A stretch of DNA of 64,000 nt from an uncultured Desulfovibrio sp. (GTDB lineage: Bacteria; Desulfobacterota; Desulfovibrionia; Desulfovibrionales; Desulfovibrionaceae). Below are positions 1-7,833 of this stretch, in pieces. Below the pieces are notes generated by a model. That model was given only the letters and a program-made list of their open reading frames with translations. It had not been told where the DNA came from and did no database searches. Where the stretch lies: positions 19,286 to 83,285 of the forward strand of contig NZ_CAJUBO010000002.1 of assembly GCF_910584445.1 (NCBI RefSeq), given 5' to 3'. The first letter of the stretch is position 1. Every line of letters starts with the position of its first letter. The translations under genes and the position numbers were made by a program.

Positions 1-311
1 TTCTGCGTATGGCAGATTGCCACTGGCGAACCGGTGGTGCCGCTGGAACAGTGCATGCGAACGATCTCGCCCTGGGGCACGCACAAAAGCCCCGTGGGAT
101 ACTGGGAGCGCAGATCGTCCTTGGTGGTGAAGGGGATGCGCGCAAGGTCGTCAAGGCTCCGGATCGCGTCCGCGTCAATGCCCGCTTCATCCAGCCGTTG
201 GCGGTAAAAGGCGCAGCGCCGCGCCTGGGCGACAGTTCCCTTCAGGCGCGTCAGCTGCGTGTCGGCGATGTGGTCACGGCTCCAGAGTTCGGCAGGATCA
301 AAAACGTCCAT
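1..311 (-). CDS. Phenylacetate-CoA ligase (PaaK-like), N-terminal part, cut by window edge
   Basis: Reading the minus strand from the ATG at 311 gives about 103 residues beginning MDVFDPAELWSRDHIADTQL and running off the left edge without a stop. The segment carries the PaaK-type N-terminal helical region (ARRCAFYRQRLDEAGI), the IPFTTKDDLR stretch and the AMP-binding loop HCSSGTTGSPVAI, which marks ANL-superfamily adenylate-forming enzymes of the phenylacetate-CoA ligase group. Such enzymes activate aryl acetates or similar acids as CoA thioesters; in anaerobes they often work with indolepyruvate oxidoreductase. The gene starts 44 nt after the upstream DUF1786 gene on the same strand, so the two are probably co-transcribed. 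The true substrate cannot be judged from the N-terminus. Confidence 0.85.
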   Translation of the reverse strand, partial: MDVFDPAELWSRDHIADTQLTRLKGTVAQARRCAFYRQRLDEAGIDADAIRSLDDLARIPFTTKDDLRSQYPTGLLCVPQGEIVRMHCSSGTTGSPVAICHTQ

Positions 312-355
312 CAGTCATCCTTGGTATAGAAGAGAAGAAGTGGCGGCACGCCACG

Positions 356-1411
356 TCAGGAGTGGGGGCGCGCCTGCGCCCAGCCGTGGAGGATGCCGAA
401 ACAGCCCGCATGTGGCATGTCACCGTACGGTGCGATGTTGCGGCCATGGCCTGACAGAAGGTTTCGGCGAGGCCCGAGCAGATAGGTGGGCGCAAAGCTG
501 CCTGCCGCCTCGCAATGTTCGCCGAATGCCGTCCCGTGGCCGCCGCTGGCATGGACATCCTCGGCGGGGAGCCAGCGCAGACGCAACTGCCGCAAGTCCT
601 CCAGCAGAAGCGGCAACTCGCGCCGGTCGGTATGGTGCTCATACAGGCCGCAGACACGCCCCCGGTACACCAGCGCCGCCAGGGTGTGCTCGTTGCCCGC
701 GTTGATGATGGTGATGCCTTCGCGAAAGCTGCGTTCCACCACGTCAGCGTCACAGAGCGCCCCAAGGATGGCGCAGGTGGCGGTGTCCGCCACGGGGCCG
801 CCGGTTTTCGACTGGAGCGCCCGCAGACGGTCCATGGACCCGGGAGCCTGCGGGTAGATCCAGCGGCTGGGGTCGGGATCCGCGGCGAGCAGGGCATCCC
901 AGCCTTTCATGCGCTCTTGACGTTCGTCCCCGGCGTGCGCGCCGGTATCCTGCGCGGCGGCCAGGATCATGTGGGGCTGGGGCAGGGCGGAAAGCCGGAA
1001 CAGGCTGTCCCAGAATCCGGGCGAGAAATCTTCCAGATGAACGGGCACACAGGTCGCCGGGCAGCTCTCCGTGATGGTGACGCCAAGAGCGCGCACGGTC
1101 TCCACCCCACCAATGGCGCGGGCGGCGGCTTCAGTGGCGGTGGCTGTCAGGCCGGCGGCAATATGTCCGCGCAACGCGTCCAGAAAGCCGTTGCCCATGA
1201 TGCCGCCGTAGAGCCAGAGGCCGTTCTTGAGCAGCGTCAGCTCGCGGATGCGCTGCCCCACGAGCCGGGCCGGTGAGGGCAGGATCCATCGGGGCCAGTT
1301 GCCGCATTCCTGTCCCGGACGCGCCAGCAGGGCCTTTTGGGTGCCGCTGCCGATGTCCAGACAGAGCACTGGTCCGGTTTCCCGCAAGAAAAGGTGTACT
1401 TGTTCATCCAT
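356..1411 (-). CDS. DUF1786 family protein
   Basis: The frame gives 351 residues from the ATG at 1411 (MDEQVHLFLRETGPVLCLD). The N-terminal LCLDIGSGTQKALL resembles the phosphate-1 loop of actin/ASKHA-fold proteins, and NAGNEHTLAALVYRGRVCGLYEHH near residue 270 is typical of the DUF1786 family as I know it; members are sometimes labelled as relatives of pyruvate formate-lyase activating enzyme, but there is no CxxxCxxC cluster motif here, so it is not a radical SAM enzyme. A longer reading to 1507 is possible but the added 32 residues look non-coding. It sits upstream of, and in line with, the PaaK-like ligase. Function unknown. Confidence 0.75.
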   Translation of the reverse strand: MDEQVHLFLRETGPVLCLDIGSGTQKALLARPGQECGNWPRWILPSPARLVGQRIRELTLLKNGLWLYGGIMGNGFLDALRGHIAAGLTATATEAAARAIGGVETVRALGVTITESCPATCVPVHLEDFSPGFWDSLFRLSALPQPHMILAAAQDTGAHAGDERQERMKGWDALLAADPDPSRWIYPQAPGSMDRLRALQSKTGGPVADTATCAILGALCDADVVERSFREGITIINAGNEHTLAALVYRGRVCGLYEHHTDRRELPLLLEDLRQLRLRWLPAEDVHASGGHGTAFGEHCEAAGSFAPTYLLGPRRNLLSGHGRNIAPYGDMPHAGCFGILHGWAQARPHS

Positions 1412-1514
1412 TTCCGTTGTCGGCTCCCGCGCGGAAAATCGCCGCCTGACTGTGATACCCGCAAATCCTGCATCAACGCAAGCCCGGGAAGTTTGCTGAA
1501 GGCGCAAAAAATGC

Positions 1515-1543
1515 TTGCCAAGTTTGGTAAAGAAAGCTAAGTA
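1515..1543 (+). promoter_or_regulatory. Candidate sigma-70 promoter of tRNA-Leu
   Basis: TTGCCA at 1515-1520 and TAAGTA at 1538-1543 are separated by 17 nt, and the tRNA begins 10 nt downstream of the -10 element. Confidence 0.5.
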
Positions 1544-1553
1544 TCTTCCTCAC

Positions 1554-1638
1554 GCCGAGGTGGTGGAACTGGTAGACACGCTATCTTGAGGGGGTAGTGG
1601 CAATTGCTGTGCGGGTTCGAGTCCCGCCCTCGGCACCA
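1554..1638 (+). tRNA. tRNA-Leu (anticodon GAG)
   Basis: An 85-nt class II tRNA. The acceptor stem GCCGAGG pairs with CCTCGGC, the anticodon stem CTATC/GGTAG holds the loop TTGAGGG with anticodon GAG, a variable arm follows, the T arm GCGGGTTCGAGTCCCGC is intact, and CCA is encoded. It reads CUC codons. An integrase remnant starts about 170 nt downstream, which makes the 3' end a likely attachment site for a former island. Confidence 0.97.
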
Positions 1639-1660
1639 ACAAAGATTTCACGCACATTCG

Positions 1661-1705
1661 AGAAAGCCCGCAAAGCCTTGAGTCAAGCGGGCTTTCTCTG
1701 TTTTT
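1661..1705 (+). terminator. Intrinsic terminator after tRNA-Leu
   Basis: Perfect 11-bp stem AGAAAGCCCGC (1661-1671) with GCGGGCTTTCT (1687-1697), followed by CTGTTTTT. Confidence 0.8.
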
Positions 1706-1810
1706 AGCGTTCGTCTGTGTTCGCTAAAGTCCGTTGATAGCCGCGAGAAAAGGGGGCAACAATGGGGGCAAGTCAAGCGCTGACAGTTGCCCCCTGCCGG
1801 AGTTGCCCCC

Positions 1811-2133
1811 ATGCCCTTCAAATTGACGGATACCGCCATCCGCGCGGCCAAGCCCAGGGAAAAACGCTACAAGCTGGCGGCTGGTGAAGGTCTGTACGTT
1901 GAAGTTGCCCCCAGCGGGGGCAAGTGGTGGCGTATCAAGTATCGTTTCGGGGGCAAGGAAAACGTCTTTCCCTCGGCGTCTATCCTGCCGTGGGATTAAA
2001 AGAGGCGCGGAACCGGGCAATGACGATGCCGGGCATGCCGCATGGCAGAGGTGGAGCCGGGCCTTTCCTCCTGCCGTGTGCAGCCCCGCCGTGGGATTCA
2101 AAGACCTTGGCGAGATGCACCGGGCCGCGCTGA
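1811..2133 (+). pseudogene. P4-type tyrosine integrase, frameshifted N-terminal remnant
   Basis: From the ATG at 1811 the frame reads MPFKLTDTAIRAAKPREKRY then LAAGEGLYVEVAPSGGKWWR, which is the DUF4102 arm-binding domain that opens P4-family integrases. At about 1950-1960 the reading moves to another frame, which continues GKRLSLGVYPAVGLKEARNRA, the expected next segment of the same domain; after about 2030 the similarity ends. The catalytic domain is absent. Position just downstream of tRNA-Leu fits a tRNA-integrated island that has lost its integrase by frameshift and deletion. Confidence 0.85.
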
Positions 2134-2440
2134 CGCCGCCGCTGCGGGAAGAAATCCCCACGGCCGGGGAATGGTTCACCGCCGCGCTCCAGCTTGCCGC
2201 GGAATCGCGCGGAAAGCGGCGGAGGAGCTGGCCGGAGGCAACGCGCAGGGTATTGAGACTGTGGGCACTGACCCCAATATGTTCTTTTGAGCATGAGAAG
2301 CCCCCCGGCAGGAGGGGACAGGATTTCCTTCCTGCCGGGCATATTTCACCTTGCCGGGCGCATTCCGACTTTTTTATTTTCGTGGCTCTGAAGGGCATTT
2401 TCGGGGCAAATTGTGGGGGAACAGTACGCACGCGCGAGGG
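2134..2440. other. Gene-free stretch with a stem-loop
   Basis: No convincing gene. Short open frames overlap in three frames (for example one ending ELAGGNAQGIETVGTDPNMFF at 2290) and look like broken coding sequence of an unknown gene. A 10-bp perfect stem CCCGGCAGGA (2304-2313) / TCCTGCCGGG (2330-2339) lies in the middle, without a T tract. Confidence 0.4.
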
Positions 2441-2470
2441 CAAAAGAAAGGCCGCCCGGAGAGAGCGGCC
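2441..2470 (-). terminator. Terminator of the first microprotein operon
   Basis: On the minus strand GGCCGC and GCGGCC (2465-2470 and 2450-2455) form a stem around a short loop, followed by CTTTCTTTTG. It lies 27 nt past the stop of the 27-aa gene. Confidence 0.65.
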
Positions 2471-2496
2471 ATTGGTTGCGTTGGGAAAGTACGGCA

Positions 2497-2580
2497 TCAG
2501 GACTTGAGAAAGAACTTGGCCCAGACGCCTACGCAAAAAACCAGGACTCCGACAAGGGCAAAAGCCGTCCACGCGCTCAT
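2497..2580 (-). CDS. 27-aa single-span membrane microprotein (pair 1, gene B)
   Basis: ATG at 2580 opens a 27-residue frame starting MSAWTAFALVGVLVFCVGVW and ending AKFFLKS. It is one hydrophobic span with a short cationic tail, so an N-out/C-in single-pass peptide is likely. The start overlaps the stop of the 53-aa gene by 4 nt (ATGA) and GGGAGG lies 7 nt upstream of it, a textbook translational coupling arrangement. I do not recognise a family. The same two-gene architecture recurs at 47469-47707. Size alone would also fit a type I toxin-like or complex-stabilising small subunit; nothing in the sequence decides. Confidence 0.6.
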   Translation of the reverse strand: MSAWTAFALVGVLVFCVGVWAKFFLKS

Positions 2581-2738
2581 TGTTTGGCCTCCCATGCTGT
2601 CAGGATATAACTGCCAAGCAGGAAAGCTCCTGCCAGCCAAATGCCGTCCGTTTTTTCCTGAAAGACACCCAGGGCGATACCGACAATCGCAAGTTTTTGC
2701 ATGGTGTCCGCTGTGAGTTTCAAGATGGCTTTTTTCAT
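2577..2738 (-). CDS. 53-aa membrane microprotein (pair 1, gene A)
   Basis: ATG at 2738, preceded by GAGGCGGAT, opens 53 residues. The N-terminus MKKAILKLTADTMQK is amphipathic and basic, then come two hydrophobic stretches (LAIVGIALGVF and IWLAGAFLLGSYILTAW) split by QEKTDG, ending EAKQ. This suggests two membrane spans or a re-entrant hairpin. It is followed at a 4-nt overlap by the 27-aa gene and a terminator. The region is beside tRNA-Leu between an integrase remnant and a transposase remnant, so it is probably cargo of a decayed mobile element. Too short to be picked up by most gene callers. No family recognised with confidence. Confidence 0.6.
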   Translation of the reverse strand: MKKAILKLTADTMQKLAIVGIALGVFQEKTDGIWLAGAFLLGSYILTAWEAKQ

Positions 2739-2811
2739 ATCCGCCTCACACCTCACAGATACCCACTAAGCGGCCCGCTGTCCATGCCGGAGCCTTCCGC
2801 CTGCCGGAGAA

Positions 2812-3090
2812 ATGTTTCACGGAAATGGACGTGACACGAGTAGCACGATTTTTCAGGGGCGGAATACCGTTGCGGATTGCCAGCAAGCTTGCAGACTTGT
2901 TGCAGGAATGACTGCTGGGTATTTTCTTGATGACAGGGAATATGATAGTGATGCCCTGATTGTATCACTCAAGAAAGACGGCATTCAGCCAGGCATTCCA
3001 CCGCGGAAAATTCGCAAAAGTTTGAGAGCTGATGACAAGCATAAATATCTCCAATCATGGCCGCAATCTGGTGAGCAAGGTCAAACGCAG
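2812..3090 (+). pseudogene. IS5-family transposase remnant
   Basis: The frame from 2812 contains GYFLDDREYDSDALIVSLKK and GIQPGIPPRKIRKS, the D-x-Y-D-S-D-A-L and PPRxxRK segments typical of IS5/IS1182-like DDE transposases. After DKHKY the reading frame shifts and continues NLVSKVKRRY, the usual RNLVE-K-RR stretch. Only the central part of the DDE domain remains, with no recognisable terminal inverted repeats, so it is a dead fragment. Confidence 0.8.
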
Positions 3091-3093
3091 GTA

Positions 3094-4917
3094 TCATGAA
3101 CGGGGCAAGGAGCAACGCTCCCTATATTGGGGAAGTACCTCGTCCGGCGTTCCGTCCATGATGATCCGGCCATGCTCAAGCCAGATGATCTTGTCGCACT
3201 TTTCGACAGTCGTGAGCCTGTGCGCGATAAGGAGGCAGGTCACATGCCCGGGCAACGAATCCAGCGTCTGCTGGATAAGATTTTCGTTGGCCTGATCCAG
3301 GGCACTGGTGGCTTCGTCAAAGATGAGCAGTTTTGGTTCCGTGTACAAGGCACGAGCGATGGAAACACGTTGCGCCTGTCCGCCGGAGAGACCTTCCCCG
3401 TTTGCGCCGATGGGGCGTTCCAGTCCCAGAGGATGTGCGTCTGCAAAATCAAGCGCTGCCAAACGGCATGCCGTGTGCAAACGCCCTGTATCCGCAGTGT
3501 GTCCTCCCGCGGCGAAGGCAATGTTTTCGGCCAGCGTTCCGGCGAAGAGAAAGGGATTTTGTGGCACAAAGCCGGTGTGCAGGGAAAGTGCCGCCCCCTG
3601 GGACGGCGTCATGGGGCGGCCGTCCAGCAGGATGCGTCCTTCCTGCGGTGGCAGCAGCCCGCTCAGTATCCCCGCAAGGGTACTTTTGCCTCCGCCCGAG
3701 GAGCCGATGAGACCGATTTTTTGTCCGCAGTGCAATGTCAGGCAGATATGGTCCACGGCATTACTTTCCGCCCCAGGGTAGCGGAAGCAAATGTCCTCGA
3801 GCATGATGGTTTGCGGGAAACGAAACTCCGCGTCCGGCTCCGGCGGTGTGCGGGATTGCGTGTCCCGCAGTTGTTCCAGCAACTCGAGTACTGCACTGGC
3901 CTGGGGCAACAGTGCGCGGACCTCAATATGCAGGCTGACAATGCGGTTGAAAAAGGGCAGAACACGCCAGGCCGTGAGGATCAGCATTGCCAGGGCCTCA
4001 GCGATACGGGCCGGGGCCGCATGCTGCACATGCACCATGAACAGAACGGACAGAACGACTACGACAAAGCCTGTGACCTCCAAGATCCAGGAAGGCAACG
4101 TGACGGCAATGCTGATGAAGGAACGGGGTCGGCGCCCTGCCGATGCGCCTATTCTGATCCGTTCGAGAAAGTAGTCCTGCTGGTGATGGATGAGCACCTC
4201 GCGGATGCCGCCGGTAGCCTGCATGAGGGCGCGATTTTCTTCCCTGTCGCTGTCGGCAATGGCGATGGCGTTTGCATCGACATTTTTACGCAACACCGCA
4301 TACAGGATGCCCCCGATGGTTCCCGTGATGCCGAGGACCAGGCATGTCAGCACAGGGTCGTGACCGACAAGGCTGAGAAACAGCACGAGAATGGTCAATG
4401 CGTACGAGTAGATGGAAAGCAGATGCGTCAGCATGGCGCCCAGTACGCCGCGCCATGACATGATCTGGAAGGTGTTGCCCCCTGCGGGAGAAAGATGCCA
4501 GGCATAGTCCATATGCAGATAGCGCCGCATGATCTCTTCGCCGACGGCCAGGGAGATGTCCTGCCCCAGCAAGGCGATGGAGCGGGCGCAGATATAGCTC
4601 ATATAGTTTTTGGTTGCGCTGACCGCGACCACCACGATTCCCGAGAGCAGCAGCAGATTATGGGGATGCGCCGCCCATGCGCCGAGTCCCGGCAGCAGAA
4701 AGAACAGCGTGCGGTAAAAGATGTTTTCGCGCAGGACGTCCGGATCGCCCACAGCCAGCCCCATGCCGGTGAGCGTGAGGATGAAGCCCAGCTCCAGAAG
4801 ACTTTGAACGGTCATCAAGCCAAAAATCAGTGCGGACCGCAGCCGCAGGCGGCGATCCAACAGCCGCAGGATGCGGCGAAGGCCGGAGACGGCAAAAAAA
4901 TGGGAAACAACCATCAT
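3094..4917 (-). CDS. ABC exporter, TMD-NBD fusion, probable glycan/lipid flippase (PglK/MsbA type)
   Basis: 607 residues from the ATG at 4917, chosen because AGGAG lies 7 nt upstream (MMVVSHFFAVSGLRR); a 9-residue longer reading lacks a site. Residues about 30-330 hold six hydrophobic spans of an ABC exporter membrane domain. The nucleotide-binding domain has Walker A GSSGGGKST, Q-loop FVPQNPF, signature LSGGQ, Walker B LLIFDEATSALD and H-loop IAHRL, all intact, so an active ATPase is expected as a homodimer in the inner membrane. It is the last gene of the minus-strand glycan cluster, which supports export of a lipid-linked saccharide made by the upstream genes. PglK (about 560 aa) is a reasonable model; the substrate is inferred from context only. 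Confidence 0.85.
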   Translation of the reverse strand: MMVVSHFFAVSGLRRILRLLDRRLRLRSALIFGLMTVQSLLELGFILTLTGMGLAVGDPDVLRENIFYRTLFFLLPGLGAWAAHPHNLLLLSGIVVVAVSATKNYMSYICARSIALLGQDISLAVGEEIMRRYLHMDYAWHLSPAGGNTFQIMSWRGVLGAMLTHLLSIYSYALTILVLFLSLVGHDPVLTCLVLGITGTIGGILYAVLRKNVDANAIAIADSDREENRALMQATGGIREVLIHHQQDYFLERIRIGASAGRRPRSFISIAVTLPSWILEVTGFVVVVLSVLFMVHVQHAAPARIAEALAMLILTAWRVLPFFNRIVSLHIEVRALLPQASAVLELLEQLRDTQSRTPPEPDAEFRFPQTIMLEDICFRYPGAESNAVDHICLTLHCGQKIGLIGSSGGGKSTLAGILSGLLPPQEGRILLDGRPMTPSQGAALSLHTGFVPQNPFLFAGTLAENIAFAAGGHTADTGRLHTACRLAALDFADAHPLGLERPIGANGEGLSGGQAQRVSIARALYTEPKLLIFDEATSALDQANENLIQQTLDSLPGHVTCLLIAHRLTTVEKCDKIIWLEHGRIIMDGTPDEVLPQYRERCSLPRS

Positions 4918-4993
4918 GGTCTGTCTCCTCGTAGCCCACAGCATACGCTATTAGTAGCATTACAACGAAATTGATATGTATATACGACATTCA

Positions 4994-6184
4994 TTACTGT
5001 TGATTTGTATTTTTATTGACTACAGGATAAAAATCAAATTCATTGCGATAAAGTCGATATGCGCTATTATGAAAATGAGATTTAATGGATTCTATCCTTT
5101 CATAAAGGATATTGTAGCATTCAAGAGCATGTGCATCATATTCAAATGGGTTGCTCTCAAATTTTTCTATCAACGATGCTAAATTATTTAACATAGAGTC
5201 ATAAGATGTATATATCCTCTCTGAAAAGTTATTATATTCTTCGGGAAAAAACTGTGGACTCCTGACGCAACAAGTGACAGTTCCACAAAAAAAAGGTTCC
5301 CAAAAATAGCCGTCCCAGCCTTCGCCGAAAGAAATTACATACTTGCTGCGGCTGATGGCCTCCAGGTATGTGGTGTACGGAATTCCCGCCAAACTGTACA
5401 ATCTGAATCCCTTGAACCGACGGTGCAGCATTGCCAGGATTGCAGGCGCATGTGGATTTGTATCCGGTGAATAGGCGATGATATTCTGTTTTTCGGCATG
5501 GGTGCGATAGGTGTATGTCGAACCGTAATAAGCTCCCAGATGCAACAGCGGTATCTGCCAGCGATCCGCATACTCCTGTGTGGCGCTGGCTTCGTGCGCG
5601 ACTGTCTGAGTATGTGTACAGGGGAGTCTGTAAAGATGATCAAGTTGATGAGGTGTCGGCATCAGTTGAGGATTTTGATTGCAGATATTGATGTGTACCT
5701 GTCGTGCGCTGTATATCCAGCGGACTTCACGACTTTTTTGTTTTTTGAATATACGAGTCGCGACGCATTCTGGAACATGGATATACAGAGTGTCGGGTGA
5801 GGGGAAAAGCCGCATTATCTGACTGAATGCGTAAATCCCTTCCTTGTTGGGATAGTAGGGGTAGCAGGGCAATCCCCACCAGTGGGGAGGATAGGCTACA
5901 ACGACCTTAAAACCCTCTCTGGATAAAATTTCACGAGATATCATGGCAAGATTCAGAAGTACAAACAGACCACCTGTGATTCGCAAGGGATGTGCAGGGA
6001 ACAGAACGACAACAATTTTTTCCCCAGGCATAGGTACACGCGAAATCAGCATGCGCCGATTCGCAAAGGAAACTGCAATTTCACGCCAATGACGAATTAA
6101 AAATAAAATTGATCTTCCATATATAGGAAGTTTTTTAAATTTTGTATAAAAATGATATAGGAGATTCAAAATAGGTATCTCCAT
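4994..6184 (-). CDS. Putative glycosyltransferase, GT-B-like
   Basis: 396 residues. VVVLFPAHPLRITGGLFVLLN near residue 60 and SFGEGWDGYFWEPFFCGTV near residue 300 resemble the Gly-rich N-terminal loop and the C-terminal donor-site E-x7-E region of GT-B glycosyltransferases, but the match is loose and no family can be named. The gene is AT-rich compared with the housekeeping genes to the right, and it lies between the methyltransferase-like gene and the ABC exporter, so a role in building the exported glycan is inferred. The upstream gap of about 150 nt holds a strong stem-loop. Confidence 0.55.
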   Translation of the reverse strand: MEIPILNLLYHFYTKFKKLPIYGRSILFLIRHWREIAVSFANRRMLISRVPMPGEKIVVVLFPAHPLRITGGLFVLLNLAMISREILSREGFKVVVAYPPHWWGLPCYPYYPNKEGIYAFSQIMRLFPSPDTLYIHVPECVATRIFKKQKSREVRWIYSARQVHINICNQNPQLMPTPHQLDHLYRLPCTHTQTVAHEASATQEYADRWQIPLLHLGAYYGSTYTYRTHAEKQNIIAYSPDTNPHAPAILAMLHRRFKGFRLYSLAGIPYTTYLEAISRSKYVISFGEGWDGYFWEPFFCGTVTCCVRSPQFFPEEYNNFSERIYTSYDSMLNNLASLIEKFESNPFEYDAHALECYNILYERIESIKSHFHNSAYRLYRNEFDFYPVVNKNTNQQ

Positions 6185-6249
6185 TTATTAATTCTAAATG
6201 AATAGAATGAAATTTATTATGAATACTCTGTTTTTCCTAATAGGGAAAG

Positions 6250-6344
6250 GGAGATAGCGTGTGAGTCTTAGCCATTTCAAAAACCTCCATAAAAATTTGT
6301 GCAGTTCTGACATGCATGAGGGCATGCAGAATTGCGCTATCTCC
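6250..6344. other. Nested inverted repeats in the intergenic gap
   Basis: GGAGATAGCG (6250-6259) is the exact reverse complement of CGCTATCTCC (6335-6344), and between them TGCATG-AGGG-CATGCA (6313-6328) forms a second perfect hairpin. The outer repeat reaches into the last codons of the upstream gene. No T tract, so a simple terminator is unlikely; an RNA processing or stability element in the glycan operon is possible. Confidence 0.5.
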
Positions 6345-7428
6345 ATGCGAAATGGAGAATTTTTTGAGCGAATGCAGCAGCAGTAAACGAGCTGTGGTCA
6401 AAGAGAAGGCAGGTTTTCAATTTTGAAAATCCATACCTGCGCCCGTGAAAATTATACTCTCCGAACGATTCCAGTTCGGGAGATATTTTGCGTAACTCGT
6501 GACGCGTATTGAATTCATGAATGGCGAGCGCCTCTCCTTGGAAGCCAATATCTCCCCCCACATCATCGAAGTACATGTTGACAAGCGGAAGGAAGGATTC
6601 CGCGTTTTCCTCAAGCAGAGACAATACCGGGACTGTTGAGGAATAGTAATCCACATCCACCAGCATGACTCCCACGGGAGGTGGGGCGTACGTCGCAAAA
6701 AATACCGGCAGAGTCTCCTCCAGCGGGCCAAGCACCACTGTGGCGGAGGCAAGGCGCTGACGCAGCGCTGACACATCCATGGGGAAAAGACCTTTATCCC
6801 AGCATTGGGGACAGTCGCGCCAATCCTGCGGCGCGGGGAGGCCCTGACCACCATCAGAGCCGAATACTTTGATCTCCAGGTCGAAGATATGGCCGATTTC
6901 CCTCGCCAGCAGTTCGCACGCACAAAGTCCGTCACCGGCGGCGACACCGAATTCGCAAACAGAAAACGATGACACGCCGATGCTGCGGGCAACTTCCGCA
7001 GCCCGCCATATGGTCACGGCATAGGGCGGATACGGCAAATCCGTTTCCTGTGTCGTGCGGATTGCCGTAAAATAGGAATCCTTAAAATAGCACTGCCATC
7101 GCCGAAGCACGCCGATCACGCAGCCTTCCGCGTCAAGTACCGGTACGATTTTTACCGAAGGCCAGCGCGCCATGATGTCCCGCGCCGCCATATATGCGTT
7201 CTCCCCTGCGAGCGCTGAATGGACATCTCTGCGGCAAAGATCCCCTGCGGTCGCGGACGCCAACGTACTCGAAAAAGGGGGGAACGCATCCGCAGACAGG
7301 AACCCGAGGAGATGTTTGCTTCCGTCATGGACGAACAGCGTCTTTTCCGGAACATGCTGCATCTTCCACAGGCAGATACCGGCCAACGTATCGTGCGAGA
7401 CCAGATATCCGTCGGTATCCGTGAACAT
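6337..7428 (-). CDS. CBS-like domain fused to class I methyltransferase-like domain
   Basis: 363 residues from the ATG at 7428, which has AAGGGG 7 nt upstream; a start at 7503 lacks such a site. Residues 1-115 read like a CBS pair: a first repeat around TLFVHDGSKHLLGFLSADAF and a second around VKIVPVLDAEGCVIGVLRRW. Residues about 140-360 contain CEFGVAAGDGL (motif I of class I methyltransferases), IKVFGSDGGQGLPAP and VGVMLVDVDYYSSTVPVLSL, as in macrocin/TylF-like and sugar methyltransferases. CBS pairs bind adenosine nucleotides including S-adenosylmethionine, so an allosteric or donor-sensing role is plausible. Predicted cytoplasmic. Substrate unknown; inferred to be part of glycan tailoring from its position. 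Confidence 0.6.
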   Translation of the reverse strand: MFTDTDGYLVSHDTLAGICLWKMQHVPEKTLFVHDGSKHLLGFLSADAFPPFSSTLASATAGDLCRRDVHSALAGENAYMAARDIMARWPSVKIVPVLDAEGCVIGVLRRWQCYFKDSYFTAIRTTQETDLPYPPYAVTIWRAAEVARSIGVSSFSVCEFGVAAGDGLCACELLAREIGHIFDLEIKVFGSDGGQGLPAPQDWRDCPQCWDKGLFPMDVSALRQRLASATVVLGPLEETLPVFFATYAPPPVGVMLVDVDYYSSTVPVLSLLEENAESFLPLVNMYFDDVGGDIGFQGEALAIHEFNTRHELRKISPELESFGEYNFHGRRYGFSKLKTCLLFDHSSFTAAAFAQKILHFAWR

Positions 7429-7557
7429 GATGGTGCCCCTTTCACCGTTTGTGTCCTGCTTCTCAGGCCATGGCAAGCCATGACGATCGTAAAGATTGCT
7501 CATACGCCGAAGCCAATGATTCTGTCCCGCGGACAGACTGGGCAGAGATACTTTAAT

Positions 7558-7782
7558 TTATATGCCAGAGGTTGCGCGGGTTGCGTACGCAGATGAAAAT
7601 GGGCGGCCCCTCCTGCCTCTCAAGGATTTCGTCCAGCGGCATCGCGGGAAGCCCATCGACATGTATAGTTCGCTGCCCAGAAAGCACAATCGTACCTCTT
7701 GTCCATGCTTACGTAAGTAGGAGCCTAGCATGCGGATGCCAATAGTGGCATAATCATGAACTGAATATAGAAGGATTTTCAT
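7558..7782 (-). pseudogene. B12-binding/radical SAM protein, truncated and frameshifted N-terminus
   Basis: The ATG at 7782 opens MKILLYSVHDYATIGIRMLG, SYLRKHGQEVRLCFLG, which matches the start of cobalamin-binding radical SAM proteins (beta-alpha unit with the G-x-R-x-L-x-x-Y-L pattern). After about 45 residues the frame degenerates; a neighbouring frame continues HVDGLPAMPLDEILERQEGP and PPIFICVRNPRNLWHIN before stopping at about 7558. No radical SAM CxxxCxxC is present. It sits inside the glycan operon, so the broken gene may mark an ancestral tailoring step that was lost. Confidence 0.55.
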
Positions 7783-7833
7783 AAAATATTCTCCAGTATT
7801 TAATTTCTGTTTTTGTATATTAATATGACTAAT

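Noticed and set aside
356..1411. Annotating the DUF1786 protein as the missing GRE activase
   Set aside because: It has no CxxxCxxC radical SAM motif despite a family name sometimes linked to PFL activating enzyme.
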